A stretch of DNA of 64,000 bases, taken from Haemonchus contortus (lineage: Eukaryota > Nematoda > Chromadorea > Rhabditida > Trichostrongylidae). The notes beneath the pieces were generated by a model. The model saw nothing but the letters and a program-made list of their open reading frames with translations. It did no database searches and was not told where the DNA came from. A program made the position numbers and the translations under genes. Positions 47,330-59,902 of this stretch are shown piece by piece; within the stretch, counting starts at the first letter, position 1, and the number at the start of each line of letters is the position of its first letter. The stretch lies in the NCBI GenBank assembly GCA_000469685.2, contig LS997565.1:6583005-6647004 (forward strand), written 5' to 3'.

Positions 47330-48290
47330 AAACCATTTTTTCCGCATTCCAGAAAGTTTTTGAAGAGATGAATTTTTGGTCCTAGCTCCGCTTCCATGTG
47401 CCAGCTCCGCCCCCTTCGAGGACTTAGCTACATTTGTTCCAATTCCTCTCACCACTTTTTTCCCGCGTTCTTGAACGTTTCTGAACAAAGATGTGAAATT
47501 GTGATCTAGGCCGCGCCCACTTTGGTGCAAACCCCGCCCACTTTGGTGCCAGCCCCGCCCACTACGAAGATCCGGCCACACTTGTTCCATTACCTCTAAC
47601 CACTTTTTCCCCGCACTCTAGAACGTTTCTGAACAGAGTTATAGAGTTTTGATCTAAGCCCCGCCCACTTCGATGCCAACCCCGCCACTTTCGCGATTTG
47701 ACCACATTTGCTCTTATACACCTTGACACCTTTCTGCCGCATCCCAGAACGTTTCTGAATAGAGTTATAAATTTTTGATCTAAGCCCCGCCCACTTTGGT
47801 GCCAACCCCGCTCACTTTCGGGATTTGACCACATTTGCTCTTATACACCTTGACACCTTTCTGTCGCATCCCAGAACGTTTCTGAATAGAGTTATAAATT
47901 TTTGATCTAAGCCCCGCCCACTTTGGTGCCAACCCCGTCCACTTTCGGGATTTGACCACATTTGCTCTCATACACCTTGACACCTTTTTGCCGCATCCCA
48001 GAACGTTTCTGAATAGAGTTATAAATTTTTGATCTAAGCCCCGCCCACTTTGGTGCCAACCCCGCCCACTTTCGGGATTTGACCCCATTTGCTCTCATAC
48101 ACCTTGACACCTTTTTGCCGCATCCCAGAACGTTTCTGAATAGAGTTATAAATTTTTGATCTAAGCCCCGCCCATTTTGGTGCCAACCCCGCCCACTTTC
48201 GGGATTTGACCACATTTGTCCCACTACCTCTAACCACTTTTTTCCGCATTCTACAGCTTTTCCGAACGAAGTTACACTCATTTTTGAAAA
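47330..48290. repeat. 127-base minisatellite with GC-box-like motifs
   Basis: The word TAAGCCCCGCCCA recurs at 47,655, 47,781, 47,908, 48,035 and 48,162, giving steps of 126, 127, 127 and 127. Degenerate units extend to about 47,330 with an extra short insertion. Each unit carries CCCCGCCCA twice and CAGAACGTTTCTGAA. Because 127 is not a multiple of three, open minus-strand frames pass through all three readings of the unit and are probably not coding. Confidence 0.92.
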
Positions 48291-48304
48291 GTGGCTTTCA
48301 CCTC

Positions 48305-48645
48305 AACGCACGCCCCGCCCCTCGTGGGCGGGGCTCCGCTATACTTGTGCATGCTCAGCACGCATAAGTCCTTGCTCACTCTTTTTATTTTTTTTTTCCT
48401 GGCCTCGACGCCTTCGTCTAATCGAGTTATGAATCTCTGTGGAAAGCACCGCCCACTGCGAGAACGCTCCGCCCACCGCCGGTAAGTTTCTTTTTATTTT
48501 GATTGTTGGCCTATCCCTCACCTTTGCACATTTTTTCCCGGTGTCTGGAATGTTATGAGACCGAATCAGAAGAATTCGCCCATGACCCCGCCCAATTCCG
48601 GCGCATGCCCCGCCCCTTGGGGGCGGAGCTCCGCTATGCTCACAT
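48305..48645. repeat. Pair of GC-box hairpin repeats
   Basis: GCCCCGCCCCTCGTGGGCGG at 48,310 and CCCCGCCCCTTGGGGGCGG at 48,607 can each fold back on themselves. Both are followed by a shared tail GCTCCGCTAT. They resemble the minisatellite motif and may be its source or a related dispersed repeat. Confidence 0.6.
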
Positions 48646-48734
48646 GTGCTCTGTTGCACTCACCCTATGCTCAATTCATTCCAAACTTGACCCGACTTCT
48701 CCAGGTGTTTCCTGAGGTTATATCGAATTTCCGT

Positions 48735-48770
48735 ACAAACAAACAAACAAACAAACAAACAAACAAACAA

Positions 48771-48831
<61 letters not shown>
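48735..48831. repeat. Compound tetranucleotide microsatellite (AAAC)n(AGAC)n
   Basis: About 42 bases of repeated AAAC pass directly into about 55 bases of repeated AGAC. It abuts the mariner remnant on its right. Confidence 0.95.
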
Positions 48832-48836
48832 GCGCT

Positions 48837-49863
48837 TTATATATAGTAAGGATAGTAAGCCCCATTTGATTCCACACATGTTTGCCAACGTGATACAAGT
48901 CTGTCTATTCCATTCTTATAAAAGTCCGGAGATCTGGATTCCAAAAACTCGAGGAAGGCAGCTTCCACGTCGCCTTGATTTTTGAATGCTCGTTCTTTTA
49001 AGAAGCTGTCCAGATGTTTGAATAAATGGTAGTCAGTTGGTGATAGGTCTGGTGAGTAGGGTGGATGAGGGAGAGCTTCGATTCGCAGCTCGTTCAACTT
49101 CTGGAAGACAATTCGTGACACATGCGGTTGCGCATTGTCGTGTAAGAAGCAGTCGACCGCGGCGACTGACTAGTGCTGGCTGCATTTGCCCCAGTTTCGT
49201 GAACTTCTTGTGAGTTTGATCACAATATGACTGTGCGGTGATAGTGTGACCTGGAGGAAGAAACGCGTAGTGGATTAATCCATGGTTGGACCACCAAACT
49301 GTGATCATTGTCTTCGTGACGTGTGAACGTGGTTTGTGGAAATTTTTTGGAGGCTCATCCACACCACCCACTGAGCAGAACGCTTCCTGTTATCATACAG
49401 GATCCGTTTCTCATCACACGTTACAATACGATGGAGAAAATTCTCAACATAATTTCTTCTCAACAGCGAACTTGAAACCTCCAAGCGATTCAGTTATTGC
49501 TGCTCCGTGAAATCGTGTGGCACCCACTTGTCAAGCTTCTTCACCAGTTCAAGTAGCTTGAGGTGGGCAGCGACGACTGTGTGGGAGACACCCACCTCCT
49601 TCTCAGTCTCTCAAAGGTTGACGTCGATCTTCTCCGACTGCTCTTAGCAAAACATCGTGATCAACTAACGATGGTCGACCAACTCGTTCTTCGTCTTTCA
49701 GTGAAGCGTCTCCACTTCTATACTTCCGAATCCAGCGAAGCACCGTTCGCTCCGATGCAGTGCCTTCTCCCCATACAATGTTAATGTTTGTGGCTGCATC
49801 CTTTGCAGTTTGACCAAGTTTAAACTCGTGAAGTAGAACCGTTCAAAAAGCAGTCTTATCCAT
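48837..49863 (-). pseudogene. Mariner transposase, decayed, near full length
   Basis: On the minus strand it begins MDKTAF, immediately broken by a TGA, and continues with the mariner N-terminal region (LLHEFKLGQTAKDAATNIN, GEGTASERTVLRWIRKYRSG, EERVGRPSL). It ends with the catalytic C-terminal part (ITVWWSNHGLIHYAFLPPG, HPPYSPDLSPTDYHLFKHLD). Frameshifts lie around 49,130 and between 49,370 and 49,620. The order and about 340-residue length fit the DD34D mariner family. Terminal repeats were not recognised. Confidence 0.88.
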
Positions 49864-49899
49864 TCTGTCAAAAAAAACCTCCTAAGAACTTCACAACCT

Positions 49900-51384
49900 T
49901 ACAGACTTTGGGGAAAGCGCTATGACAGAAAGAGCAACTAATGACTTATCTAAGGAACACAATATGTCGATTAGTCTGAATGGACAACCGCCAAAATTTG
50001 AATTTATATGGCGCGTGCGTAGGAACGGCCGGAACTTCCCTTACAACCTAATAGCTAGCCTAGAAGGTCTAGAAAATCCATGTGAAATACGAGACCGAGC
50101 GTCACCAAAAGGATTTTCAGGACTATAGCTGAAAGTCAGGTGCACCTCAAAGAAAAGGATATCAGTCATGAACTATTGAGTTTAAATAATCCAGGGGTAG
50201 AAAGGGTCTACTCACAACAACGAACTTCCAACATACAAACAATTCCCAACGCATGGTTTGTGGCTCAAAAATATTTCTTGAGTCAGGGTTTATTGCGGTG
50301 ATAACTATGCTCTTTCTATATAAAATGAGGCAATAATTCCTATTGAATATAGCAAAGTTAAAAATGTCATTTTACAAATTTACTTGGTGGAAAAGCTGAA
50401 ATTTTTGGTGAAGGCACAAACGGCTTAGCATTCAGCAGGATAACAAGTGAATGGAGTACTTCAATAGTTCCTGCTCCAATTAATACTGGAATACCGGATG
50501 GACAGTAGATTATCGAAGAGTTGAAAACAGGATTATAAAACCTATAATAACCCTAATCGGGGCTGGCATCGTTTTCGATGGTGGCCTAATCTGGCCCTAA
50601 TAGGACAGATTGGTTTGAACATATTGGAGTTTGGATCACGAGGAACGGATTAAAATACCTGTTCAGATGGGCCATCGCGTAACTGCTGCATTCTTCTGAA
50701 TGTGAGTGAAAATGAAGAGACAAGAGGAAAGGAATGATGAGAGTTGGCAAGATGAAAGATGAAAAAGAGGAAGAAAGCCAGCCCTCTAAGAGTTGGCACG
50801 AAAGGCCAGTCTAAGGGTCGTATCCACCGAAATGCAAAACTGAACTTTGCACGGGGAGGAAAGCGAAATGAAGAGCTTACTGAAATGCGATCTATGCCGA
50901 TTCCCTCCCACCACCTTGCGCCAGGACCAGTTTTACGTTTGGGTGAATCGGCGAGTCAGTGCGAAACCATGAAAAAACTGTTGTATGCTACAAATCGCCT
51001 CAGATTCGTGAATAAAAAAGCTATAGGATGAGATGCTGTTTCATCGGCAAACAGGTTTCCCTCCAAATCATCGAAGCAAAATCTTTGTCAAACTTTTTTC
51101 TGTCAGGCGTTTTAGAAAATGGACAGTAGAGACGAATACATCGCTGCTAGCCGTCACGAACTAGGAGTCCCCAACACAAGCTCACTATTTTTACTAACTC
51201 TTACGATCACACATTTGGTGCGAAACGATGAAAAGTACGACACATCTACGGCAAATGGCCAGCAAGATAAAGTTATGGCATGAACCTGATCAATTTCTAG
51301 GATGCGCCCCTGCTTCCACTTTCATTCAGAATCGCAATGGCTTTTGAATGCCTCTATTCTCTATACAATGAGTTGCGATGGTGA
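49900..51384. other. Stretch without a supported gene
   Basis: The longest open frame (50,759-51,031, + strand, Lys/Arg-rich start) shows no domain and no splice context. I see no repeat or RNA gene here. Confidence 0.4.
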
Positions 51385-51560
51385 AGCGATGTACAATTCA
51401 GAGCTTTTATGCTCTCAAACGGGTGCAGTGCTAATTATCTGGCCCCGAAGGCATGGATGGCATGGGTGATCTCGGAGTGGCCGACTACCAAGCCGAGGTA
51501 CGATCCCCAGGGCATGCGATCTATAGAGGGCAACTCGGCGCTATCAACTCCGTCCATCTA
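51385..51560 (-). mobile_element. SINE copy, diverged
   Basis: Read on the minus strand, the words GAGAGCATAAAAGCTCTGA and TTGTACATCGC match GGAGGATAAAAGCACTGAC and TTGTACATCGGC of the SINE at 5,581, in the same order and spacing. The tRNA head is eroded. Confidence 0.6.
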
Positions 51561-53470
51561 CGTTACTACATACATAAATGCAACAGTCTACACAAATTGT
51601 GGAACAAGTGCTCTCAAAATCGTTTAAATGGAAGGCAACTATGTACATACAATTCAAACTAAAAAATAAGCATGGCACAGCTTTTTCTTTTTCGGGTACG
51701 CCATGTCTTCGACTTTCATTCCAAGAGTTCGCGGACTTTGAATGACCTGAACGAATATGAAACTCCCATAGTCCCGGTCTCAACCTAGCCCGGTGTAGGT
51801 TAATGTACGTGAGAAAGGATAGCGATTTATTTCTTACTATGAATTTTTTTGCAAAGTGATTAACCAAATTATTTTTTAAATGCAACCTACAATTTTGTGC
51901 CTATTCATCTCTTTTTCGTTTGATTGACTCTAGAGATCCAAGAGTTCTAGAAAAAAGGAAGTGAGCCAGTCCAAAATTCAGTAGTTTGCATTCCTGTTAA
52001 ACCCAACGGTCCTTGCTAGAGACGGATAGACCAGGTTTCCTACGTTCCAAAACGCCACAGCTCAAAACTGGCTATGAGACGTCTGTCACGGCTCATAAAT
52101 CAACATAAGAACATCTATTTGTCTCTGCGTGAAGGTAAATAATTGTCAGGAAATCTGGCAATGGCCCAGGCTGGCTCGTTACGCTAGTGGTTTTGTCCAA
52201 GCCCATTCCCTAAAGCAGACGTAGGATAATATTCGTCAAATTAAACGATGGCCATTGCCTTCCAAGTAGCTCCTAAGGAAACCGTGGCGTCCAAATGTAG
52301 TGGTGTTGAAGAAAATAAGCCGATAAAGAACAGACGGCAATCTGTTTTTGATTTAACTGAATTTCATGGCACTAATAATTAAGGTACTCATCGGAAACAG
52401 ATCAACGAAATAGGAAAGCACCAATACGCACAACAAACGCAACGCGACCGCAACGCATGAATGTCAAATTAAGATTTACAGAAACGAGAAATCGACTATG
52501 TTCAAACATGCTGTCACAGAAGTCAACGTGCGTCAAAAAGGATTTCATTATCAAGTTTAGAATTTGAAAAATGCGAAAAAAAAGCAAAAAAAAGTGTAAA
52601 GTTCAATTAGGTCAGAATTTTTCCGGATGAATGTGGATAGATGAGAATATCAGCCTCTCCTCTACAGCCTTTCTGCAGTGAGTTACGTGGCTCTAACAAC
52701 GATTGGAAGCTAAACTCATATGCAAGCTGACTGACAACGAGAGGGTTCTGAGGAATTCTTTTCTCGAATTGGAATTCTGGCTGTTCTCTTAGGACGAGTC
52801 CTGGGCTCCATCAAAGTAACAGGTATGTCATTTTAAGGTTCCTAATTGAAGAACAAATCGAATTAGATCTTCTGAATGGAGGGAAATCGAATTAAACAAA
52901 AGTACTGGACATAAGTGGTCTAGCTGGCAGGTACCCAGGTCCATGCGTCGTATGCGGTAATGCGTAAGACAACCTTATCGAACGGAATGTACTTGAGTGG
53001 CGGTGTTGGGTTTTGTTTGCTCTTCCGGGGCAGGCCGATGACGAGTCATCACCCATGGACAGCAATAAAACTCACCACCGCCCACACTATACAATGGAAT
53101 TTGAGGTGTTCGAGGGGCAGATGGTCGTTCCGGAATAGATTAATCAAGAGATACTGATAGTAATAAGAAGACTCTGAGAGAGTTCAACGGCAAACCACGT
53201 CGAACTGGGCCACGAACTCGATTAGCATTTAGGATTGTTCGTACAGTTGGATGTCCATCCAGACCGATCTGAGTAGTGACCTGTGGTGATCACTCCATGT
53301 AAAGAATAGCTCCTTTATCCTCTTAGGACATTTCAGGTCCGCCTATCTGACCTCCAGAGGACTAGAGGACCTACATTTCTGGCTACATTTTGGGCCAGCT
53401 CAGCCTTTGGTAGCTACTGCGCTGATTGACAAACCTTTGGCCTATCTTCTGCAATTTCTTCACTAGCTCA
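51561..53470. other. Stretch without a supported gene
   Basis: No domain, tRNA or clear repeat was recognised on either strand. Open frames are short and lack splice context. Confidence 0.4.
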
Positions 53471-53475
53471 TCTCA

Positions 53476-53524
53476 TTGAACTCTGCTCCATGAACGCTGT
53501 TGTAGTTCACGGAGCAGAGTTCAA
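53476..53524. repeat. Short near-perfect hairpin
   Basis: TTGAACTCTGCTCCATGAAC is followed nine bases later by its reverse complement with one mismatch. No flanking element or gene explains it. It is too short for a typical pre-miRNA. Confidence 0.8.
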
Positions 53525-53954
53525 GGAGTACAACTCGGGAGCGATTTTCTCCACTGGAGTGATAACTGTCAAATAGTTTTCGGTAAACTGCGGTGGGTGA
53601 CAAAATTGCTCAATATCAATAGGTGAAGGGAATGATTCGTAGTTTTTCTGAAAACCTTGAAACAAGTTTGTTTTGTTTGAGTTCCATTGTTCCTTGCCTA
53701 TTTGGTGGTCCATTTTTCTTGATATTCCAATCACTGCAGGGTTATCGTGGGGCTACCAGTTAGAGCAGGGAAGATTTCGACTATCACGCGATTAAACTGT
53801 AATCATACGCTCGTCGTGCAATGGGTCTTTGTTTGTTATTTATTTGCTTTCCGAAGACGCTGATCTAGTTTGAGTAGAGGCGAAAACAACAACATGGTGT
53901 AATGAAATGAATACTCACACCGGTGGTTAAGGCTGAAAAGCACAATCATTTTGT

Positions 53955-54130
53955 CGGCCGAGTCTGATACCAATTGATGGACTCTGGAGGAACCTTAATC
54001 AACCGGGCGCGTATCAATCCAGGATTCGATGCCCTTTTTTCCCAGACAAGTCTGGCACCAGTTGGTCGACCCTGGAGGGATAGTTGGTTTAGTTACCGAG
54101 CACATATCAATCCAGGAAGTGACTACGCCA
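53955..54130 (-). mobile_element. Two adjacent SINE fragments
   Basis: The phrases GACTCTGGAGGAACCTTAAT and GACCCTGGAGGGATAGTTGG, each followed by CGCGTATCAATCCAGGATTC-like text, are two head-to-tail partial copies of the same repeat, related to the SINE body around its B-box region. Identity is moderate. Confidence 0.4.
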
Positions 54131-55084
54131 TGACTTCGACATATACTTTGATTTGTTACACCCTATGCACGCTTTTCAGTGCTAGTTCTATTCCGGTGCT
54201 TGTTAGTGAAGTGTATTCATCAAAGAGATATGGAAGGGACTCATCGCGTCTCTATATTCCCTCTCACTGCTGTAGAAACATGATGGCGCTGTATTTCTGT
54301 AATATTGCTTTCATAAGTGTATGAATTCGGAGTCTAGGTTATTGTCAAAGAGGCATTGATTATGTAATTTTCTTCGGATATTAGTGCAATCCATGATCGA
54401 CTTCCATTGATGCCGGCATGGCTATAGTTTATCTCCTCATGGTTTCGGTTGGAAAAGTTGTCTCTCATGGAGGCTCAGTAGGGACAAAGTTGGAAAAGGC
54501 TAATATCTCATTGGCAAGCATCTTGGGTTGCTGATAAACGTATAGGGCATTTCGGCAAAATCTTCCTATATGGGGTGCTAGGAGTCCCGAAACTTTCGAC
54601 TCTTCATATTCTCGGGGTGGGTTGAGTTCATAGGCCTTGTAGGTGCTGAAATCATTAAAATGGAGCATGTCTGTCGTAAATGCAGTCAGCTGATATGTGT
54701 AGTCAGCAGTCGGCCTAGGCAGCTCTGTAGCGACTGAAATCGCGGCCAAACATCTGGTTTGTCGTCATAACCTTGTCCAGCCTTGGAAATGATTTATTTA
54801 AAGACAAAGATTCATGTGACAGAACATGTGCAGGCTTTCTCATTTTCTCCCATACACTACTCTTCACCAACACTGTGGCCTCCTAGTACAACAGAGGTAC
54901 ATAAGATTGTCTATCTCCTAATGTATCCTTTAATCGTGTAGTGTATAGAAAGTAAACTTCAAATACAGCCTGATCTTGAATTCTTTGTTTTAAATTAATT
55001 CCGTTCTTGGAGTACGCCTTGCATTCGAAATCTATTCGGAATCGTAGTGACATAGTGAATACGTCTGTGGCCCGTTCAATGACT
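54131..55084. other. Stretch without a supported gene
   Basis: A 94-codon frame is open on the minus strand (54,465-54,749). It has no recognisable domain and no paralog in the window, so it is not called as a gene. Confidence 0.4.
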
Positions 55085-55285
55085 TGTGATGCAGAAGTCA
55101 GTGCTCTTATCCTCCCACATCGTATGATAGCACCCTACCCGGCTATGGCTATGGCTACCAATTAACCGACGTTGGAAGTATGAAAGGCTTGTTACGCCAC
55201 TCGAAGTATCCATCGGGATCCGATGCCTGGACCGTGCGTGTGATAGTGACCTACTTGCCGCTACACCACTTGCGTTAAAACCATA
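55085..55285 (-). mobile_element. SINE copy with tRNA-like head
   Basis: Read on the minus strand it starts AAGTGGTGTAGCGGCAAGTA, followed by CACACGCACGGTCCAGGC, matching the head of the SINE at 5,581. The B box is damaged (GCATCGGATCC). The body ends with a GGAGGATAAGAGCACTGAC counterpart. Confidence 0.75.
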
Positions 55286-55624
55286 AAATATGTAGATTTC
55301 ATTTCTAACGCTGTCCGATTTTGCAATTACACAAGCAAGGGCTTAAAAAGGGAATGAAACAAAGATTTCATTCCTGCTCAAGTGTAAAGTCATTTAAAGA
55401 CATTTTCTGAAAGTGCTCCATATTACCAAGTTTCATTGCAAATTATCCAGCTGTACGTTTAGTTAGCTTTTGTTTACTTAATTATTTGTTTGTAGTCTGA
55501 ATTGAGTATTTCGCTGTCAAAAACTTTCAAAATTCTTTGTTCAACGGAGTGGAAGCAAAATACATGGCGTGTACCGAAAACGAAAGGGGAACCGAAGGGC
55601 GGAGATGGCAAGTGATACACTATC

Positions 55625-55875
55625 ATACACATACAAGGACCAGGGATCGAAAGCAGATTGAGACCCGCCATAGTCAGTCGGCGAGCCACCCGTCCACTAG
55701 GGTCGGTTATCTGGTACCATTCTTATCTGGGAGGATAAAAGCACTGAATATCGGTTGGTCCCCTCAAGTCATTATGAAGGCCACGTATGCATTCAAAAAA
55801 CCACTGCGACCCTGAATGAACGGGGAATCGAATGCGTGACGCATCCCACAAACGGAATTGATCAACTTCGAAGAC
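55625..55875 (+). mobile_element. SINE copy, 5'-eroded
   Basis: TCTGGGAGGATAAAAGCACTG is identical to the SINE at 5,581, and the following GGTTGGTCCCCTCAAGTCAT and TGAATGAACGGGGAATCGA stretches align with its 3' body. It lies 350 bases from an inverted copy. Confidence 0.75.
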
Positions 55876-56029
55876 TTTATTTTGTATAATATGTTCATGC
55901 CAAAATTGACTATATCTCATCTTCACTTTAATGGTTGAATGATATCACTTTATTGAATACTAGTTTATTCGGATTATTTTTACTTTTTATTCATATTCGA
56001 TATTTATTTTAAGGCAGACGGGCGGTTGA

Positions 56030-56270
56030 ATCGGTTTTGTCTAATCGCTTCGCCGCACGCGGCAGTCGCGGACCTATCGCCTCGTTATTATAGTTCTAGC
56101 ATTCTTCATACAGCTCGATCGATATGCGATTATTATTTTACCGTTACTTCTTTTACCACTGTATTCTTGACTCGCTGCGCTGCTTCTGTTCATTCTGCTA
56201 CATTACATACTTCGGGTGCGACATCGCTCTCGCCGCGAAGCGACCATTTCGATTCAACTGCATCCCACCT
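56030..56270 (+). repeat. Interspersed repeat, copy 2
   Basis: This is the partner of 44,778-45,035. GCCGCACGCGG, GTCGCGGACC and TTCTTCATACAGCTC are shared. The second half has diverged more strongly. Confidence 0.6.
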
Positions 56271-58127
56271 ACATTTCAACAAATTTCGAACTCACACCGT
56301 GGCAATTTGCTCGGTTCTGTTCAGAACTCATTAGCATGCACCGCAGCTGTAAAATCTATCTGGAATTCTCGAAATATTGATTTGCAAATCCAGCATTCAT
56401 GGCACCTGGGAAGGTATGGCGTTGTACAAATCTTTGGAGGTGACCTAGAAAAAAGAAAGGTTTGGCTATTCCAAGCTGCATTAGGTTGGATATCCAATCC
56501 CTGCACTGCTGGTGTGATAGCAGCACCATTCGCCACTGGTCTATCTACGACCATCACATACTTATTAACCCAGAAAAAGCCGTCATCGTTAAGCATTTTA
56601 CGCTTGATTCCGTCGCGTGTCGTCCTTGCGTAGGGAGCAAGGCAAACATTAAACTAACGGCGACCGGCTGTCACCACCTGTGCCGTCACAAACCGCGCTC
56701 ACTACTACCGACCTTTGACCTTGTGTGTCTGTCGTTAAAAACCCGATGTCATTCGATCCCACCCATCAGGTGTCGGTCAGTGTTATCAGTGATCAGTGAT
56801 ACCTGATTATAATATTATGTCTGCCACCTTTTATTTTAGTTAACTGATTTGTCATTATTTTGCTATCTGCCACCTTGCATTCCTTTTTCGCGGCTTTTTC
56901 TTACTGAGCACATCTACATGGCTAGATAATGACTTTGCGACAACCTAGGAGAGGCTCAAAAGTAAAAATAGTCGTTCTAGGATCATTTGGTTAGCAAAAG
57001 AAAGCCCTAGGTGGGTGCCTTCCTACTCTCCCATATACTTAAAAGGATGGACGGAACCGGGTCGGATGATACTGGCAGTTTCTCTTGTTAATATCAAACA
57101 GATAGGATCGTGTCATTTGTTTTTCCAACACTTGCCCTTTTATATAGTTCCTGTCATCTTCAGTGGTATTGCAAGACTACCGCTTAGGAGGTGTGATTCG
57201 TAACAATGGGCGGAGCCCTTGATTCTGTTTGGAACAGACACCTAATGGAAGATGGTACCTTTATATTACGTACAGCGAATGTCCATAATAATTTCCATCT
57301 ATTATGATTATCTATAGAAATTTTTGATAAAATGCGCTATACTTTGTGCATAAGTATGTCCGCAGAGATATAATTTATTCAATGCAATCAAAAATTTTGC
57401 GACTATTAAGTTTAGCACAGTTTTCATAAATATTCTATATTAAAAAATATAGGTTTTTTTAGTAAATAGGCGTAATTCCATCTTCAGTGCCCTCAAGGTT
57501 AATAACGATGATAGCATTGATTTTTGTTCATATATGTAAGTTCGACAGCTACCAAGTTCGAACTCTTCCAAGCTCTCTGGCCATCAAGTGTTCTTTGACC
57601 ATAAAGAATTTTGTTTGAGAGCTCTCATTAGGTTTATTATCCTTACTATTATTTTTTAAAACAATAGGAGACGGAGATCATCCCTTCTTTACTCTTTGAT
57701 GATTTATTTTATTAATTTATTTATGTGTTTTTTTTCTCTTCAAATAGGAACTCAGGTATATTCATCGCACAGTGTGTACAGGAGAAAATGTGTTCTAATT
57801 ACTTTTTCTCCCTTTTTCCTTTTGATCAATTTTTTGTTAATTTTAACAGTTTGTTTTCATAAATAGCCTTCAATTTCACACCTAACCGGTTTTTATCGAC
57901 CGGTTCTTTATGAATGACAATAATCGAAGTGTAATATTATATTGCTATGTATTGATAATGCTTTGCTATCACAAGTGTTTTATTTGTTGGATCGTTTTCT
58001 CATTTTTTCGCGTGTTAGAGCTTGGCTACTTGGGTGCTAGCTTTACTGAATTAATTTGACATAATTTTTACCATGAAAAACCTTTTTCAATTACATATTT
58101 TTCATTTTGAACTTCATTTTCATTTTT
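56271..58127. other. Stretch without a supported gene
   Basis: Some frames near 56,320-56,810 are open on both strands without a recognisable domain. From about 57,240 the sequence is AT-rich and featureless to my eye. Confidence 0.4.
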
Positions 58128-58203
58128 CATTGGATACCCTCCAAACTTTCGAAATAGTCAGAGGTAGATTTGACTGTTTCGAAAGACTGGAGGGTATCCA
58201 ATG
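58128..58203 (+). ncRNA. Isolated 76-base hairpin of pre-miRNA size
   Basis: Two 32-base arms (starting CATTGGATACCCTCCA and ending TGGAGGGTATCCAATG) pair with three mismatches around a 12-base loop. No terminal repeat, target duplication or second copy was seen in this window. The size and single near-perfect stem would suit a miRNA precursor or an inverted-repeat siRNA source. I do not recognise the mature sequence. The strand is nominal, since both transcripts would fold. Confidence 0.45.
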
Positions 58204-59847
58204 TCACATCAGTTTGTTTTTAGTACAAATCCGACATCACTTCTCTTGCAACTTCTTCTTTGAATAGAGGAATTTATATATTTTGTATTCTGGGAGGTAA
58301 GGATAAATCATAGATTATTTTGAAAAGCCAAAATCATATCACACTTTTGACTAACTCTTTCGCGTTTATTTTTCATTTTTCCCTTCACTTCTTCCCATTG
58401 TAAATTATCCTTTTCTTTCAGGCAGCTACGTAAAGATTATATAAAAATTTATTATTTTCTCGATATTTTTTCCCTCGGAATACAAAATCGAGATTTTGGG
58501 AGCGCTACCGGAAATACTATTATATGTATTAAAAAGGATTCAATAGTAATAAAAAACTGATTAGTAGTAAAAAATAAAGTAAGTAAACAGTAAATAAGTC
58601 GTAACTATGTAGTATATCAAAAATTCGAAGAATGATCACGATTTGACAAATTTGTACTGAAACGAGTTTCGTCCTTGATCTTTCATCGGTCGAGATCGAT
58701 TTGACGGATAAGTGCGTTGTAGTGAATGCCGATTGACGATTTCTGGCAATTCGTCGTATGTCGTTGAAATGATTTACTTCCTTGTCCGCCTACTGACTAC
58801 TGTTGTTCATGTTTCTTACTGATCTGATCATCATCTTTTCGTGGTTAATTTTTTGCACTTTTCTAACCTGTCAGTACCTTCTAAATGCACTTTTTGATGA
58901 GGAATTCGTGTGAAAGAGATGAACTTTTCAAAACAAGTAATTTCAAGGGTTTGATTTAATTCACTTGTTACAAAGGTTCCTTTTCGCCTCGGTCCAAATA
59001 GATAGAGTGACTTGACTGATGTATGAAATTTGGTTTTTCAAAGTTCACTCAAGTCAGCGAAATCAGTCACGATTGATGACAACAAATTATTTTGACATAC
59101 TGAATGACTGAGGTTATCGTTTTCTATCCTTATCCATTTTTCTGATTACTGTCTTCCAAGCTGAAAGTCGTTGTTTTTGTTAGGTTTCTTGAGTTGAACT
59201 ATCTGCATTAGTGCTGCGATACTTTCGTTATAAACTATTCCAATCTTTCAATTACAACTTGAAATCGCGTTTAATGATTTCTCGCCCTGCTCTGCTGCTA
59301 ACCAGTAATTAACACTATCTTTTTGGCTTTTATTCTTCTATTGTAGCTATTTAAATATTTTTTTCAAAATCTAGTCATTCAAATCGAATGAAACTCAGTG
59401 ATTACTGTGTCAGTACAAAGTCACCAGGACGGTGTCTCTTCTCTGTGTTGCATTTTTCATGTGTTTTATTATTTTTTTCATTATTGGGTAAAAAGAATGA
59501 ATAAACATGAATCTCGCTGTAAGGCTGAGAAGTGTTTGGGTATATTGACTGCTGGAATGAATTCGCCAAGTTTTTCTGGCATTTCGAAAATCTCTTTCTG
59601 TAACTCTCGTGTTGATGTTCACTGTTCATTTCAGTTTGCTGTGACGTTCGCATTCATTATTCATGAGCTCTTATTGCCTTTGTTTGTTTGTTTGTTTGTT
59701 TGTTTATAGTTAGTTAGCTATTATTATTTATTACCATTATTCATTATTTTTTTACCACCCACCCGCCACCTTTTTCACCCACCTACCGCGTTGAGGTGGG
59801 AGGCCAACGGCGGGCTCTTTACTGTTCTGCCCTTTAACACTATCTAC

Positions 59848-59848
<1 letters not shown>

Positions 59849-59902
<54 letters not shown>
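59849..59902. repeat. (TTA)n microsatellite
   Basis: About 17 uninterrupted TAT/TTA trinucleotides are followed by imperfect ones. Confidence 0.95.

Noticed and set aside
47249..48281. Series of minus-strand open frames rich in GRGWHQSGRGLDQ-type repeats
   Set aside because: They are readings of the 127-base minisatellite in successive frames; there is no start context, splice structure or independent conservation.
48671..48898. Frame encoding repeated CLSV and CLFV units
   Set aside because: It is a translation of the tetranucleotide microsatellite.
50759..51031. 90-codon + strand frame with a Lys/Arg-rich start
   Set aside because: Composition only; no homology, splice or promoter signal recognised.
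54465..54749. 94-codon minus-strand frame
   Set aside because: No domain or supporting context; lies among SINE fragments.
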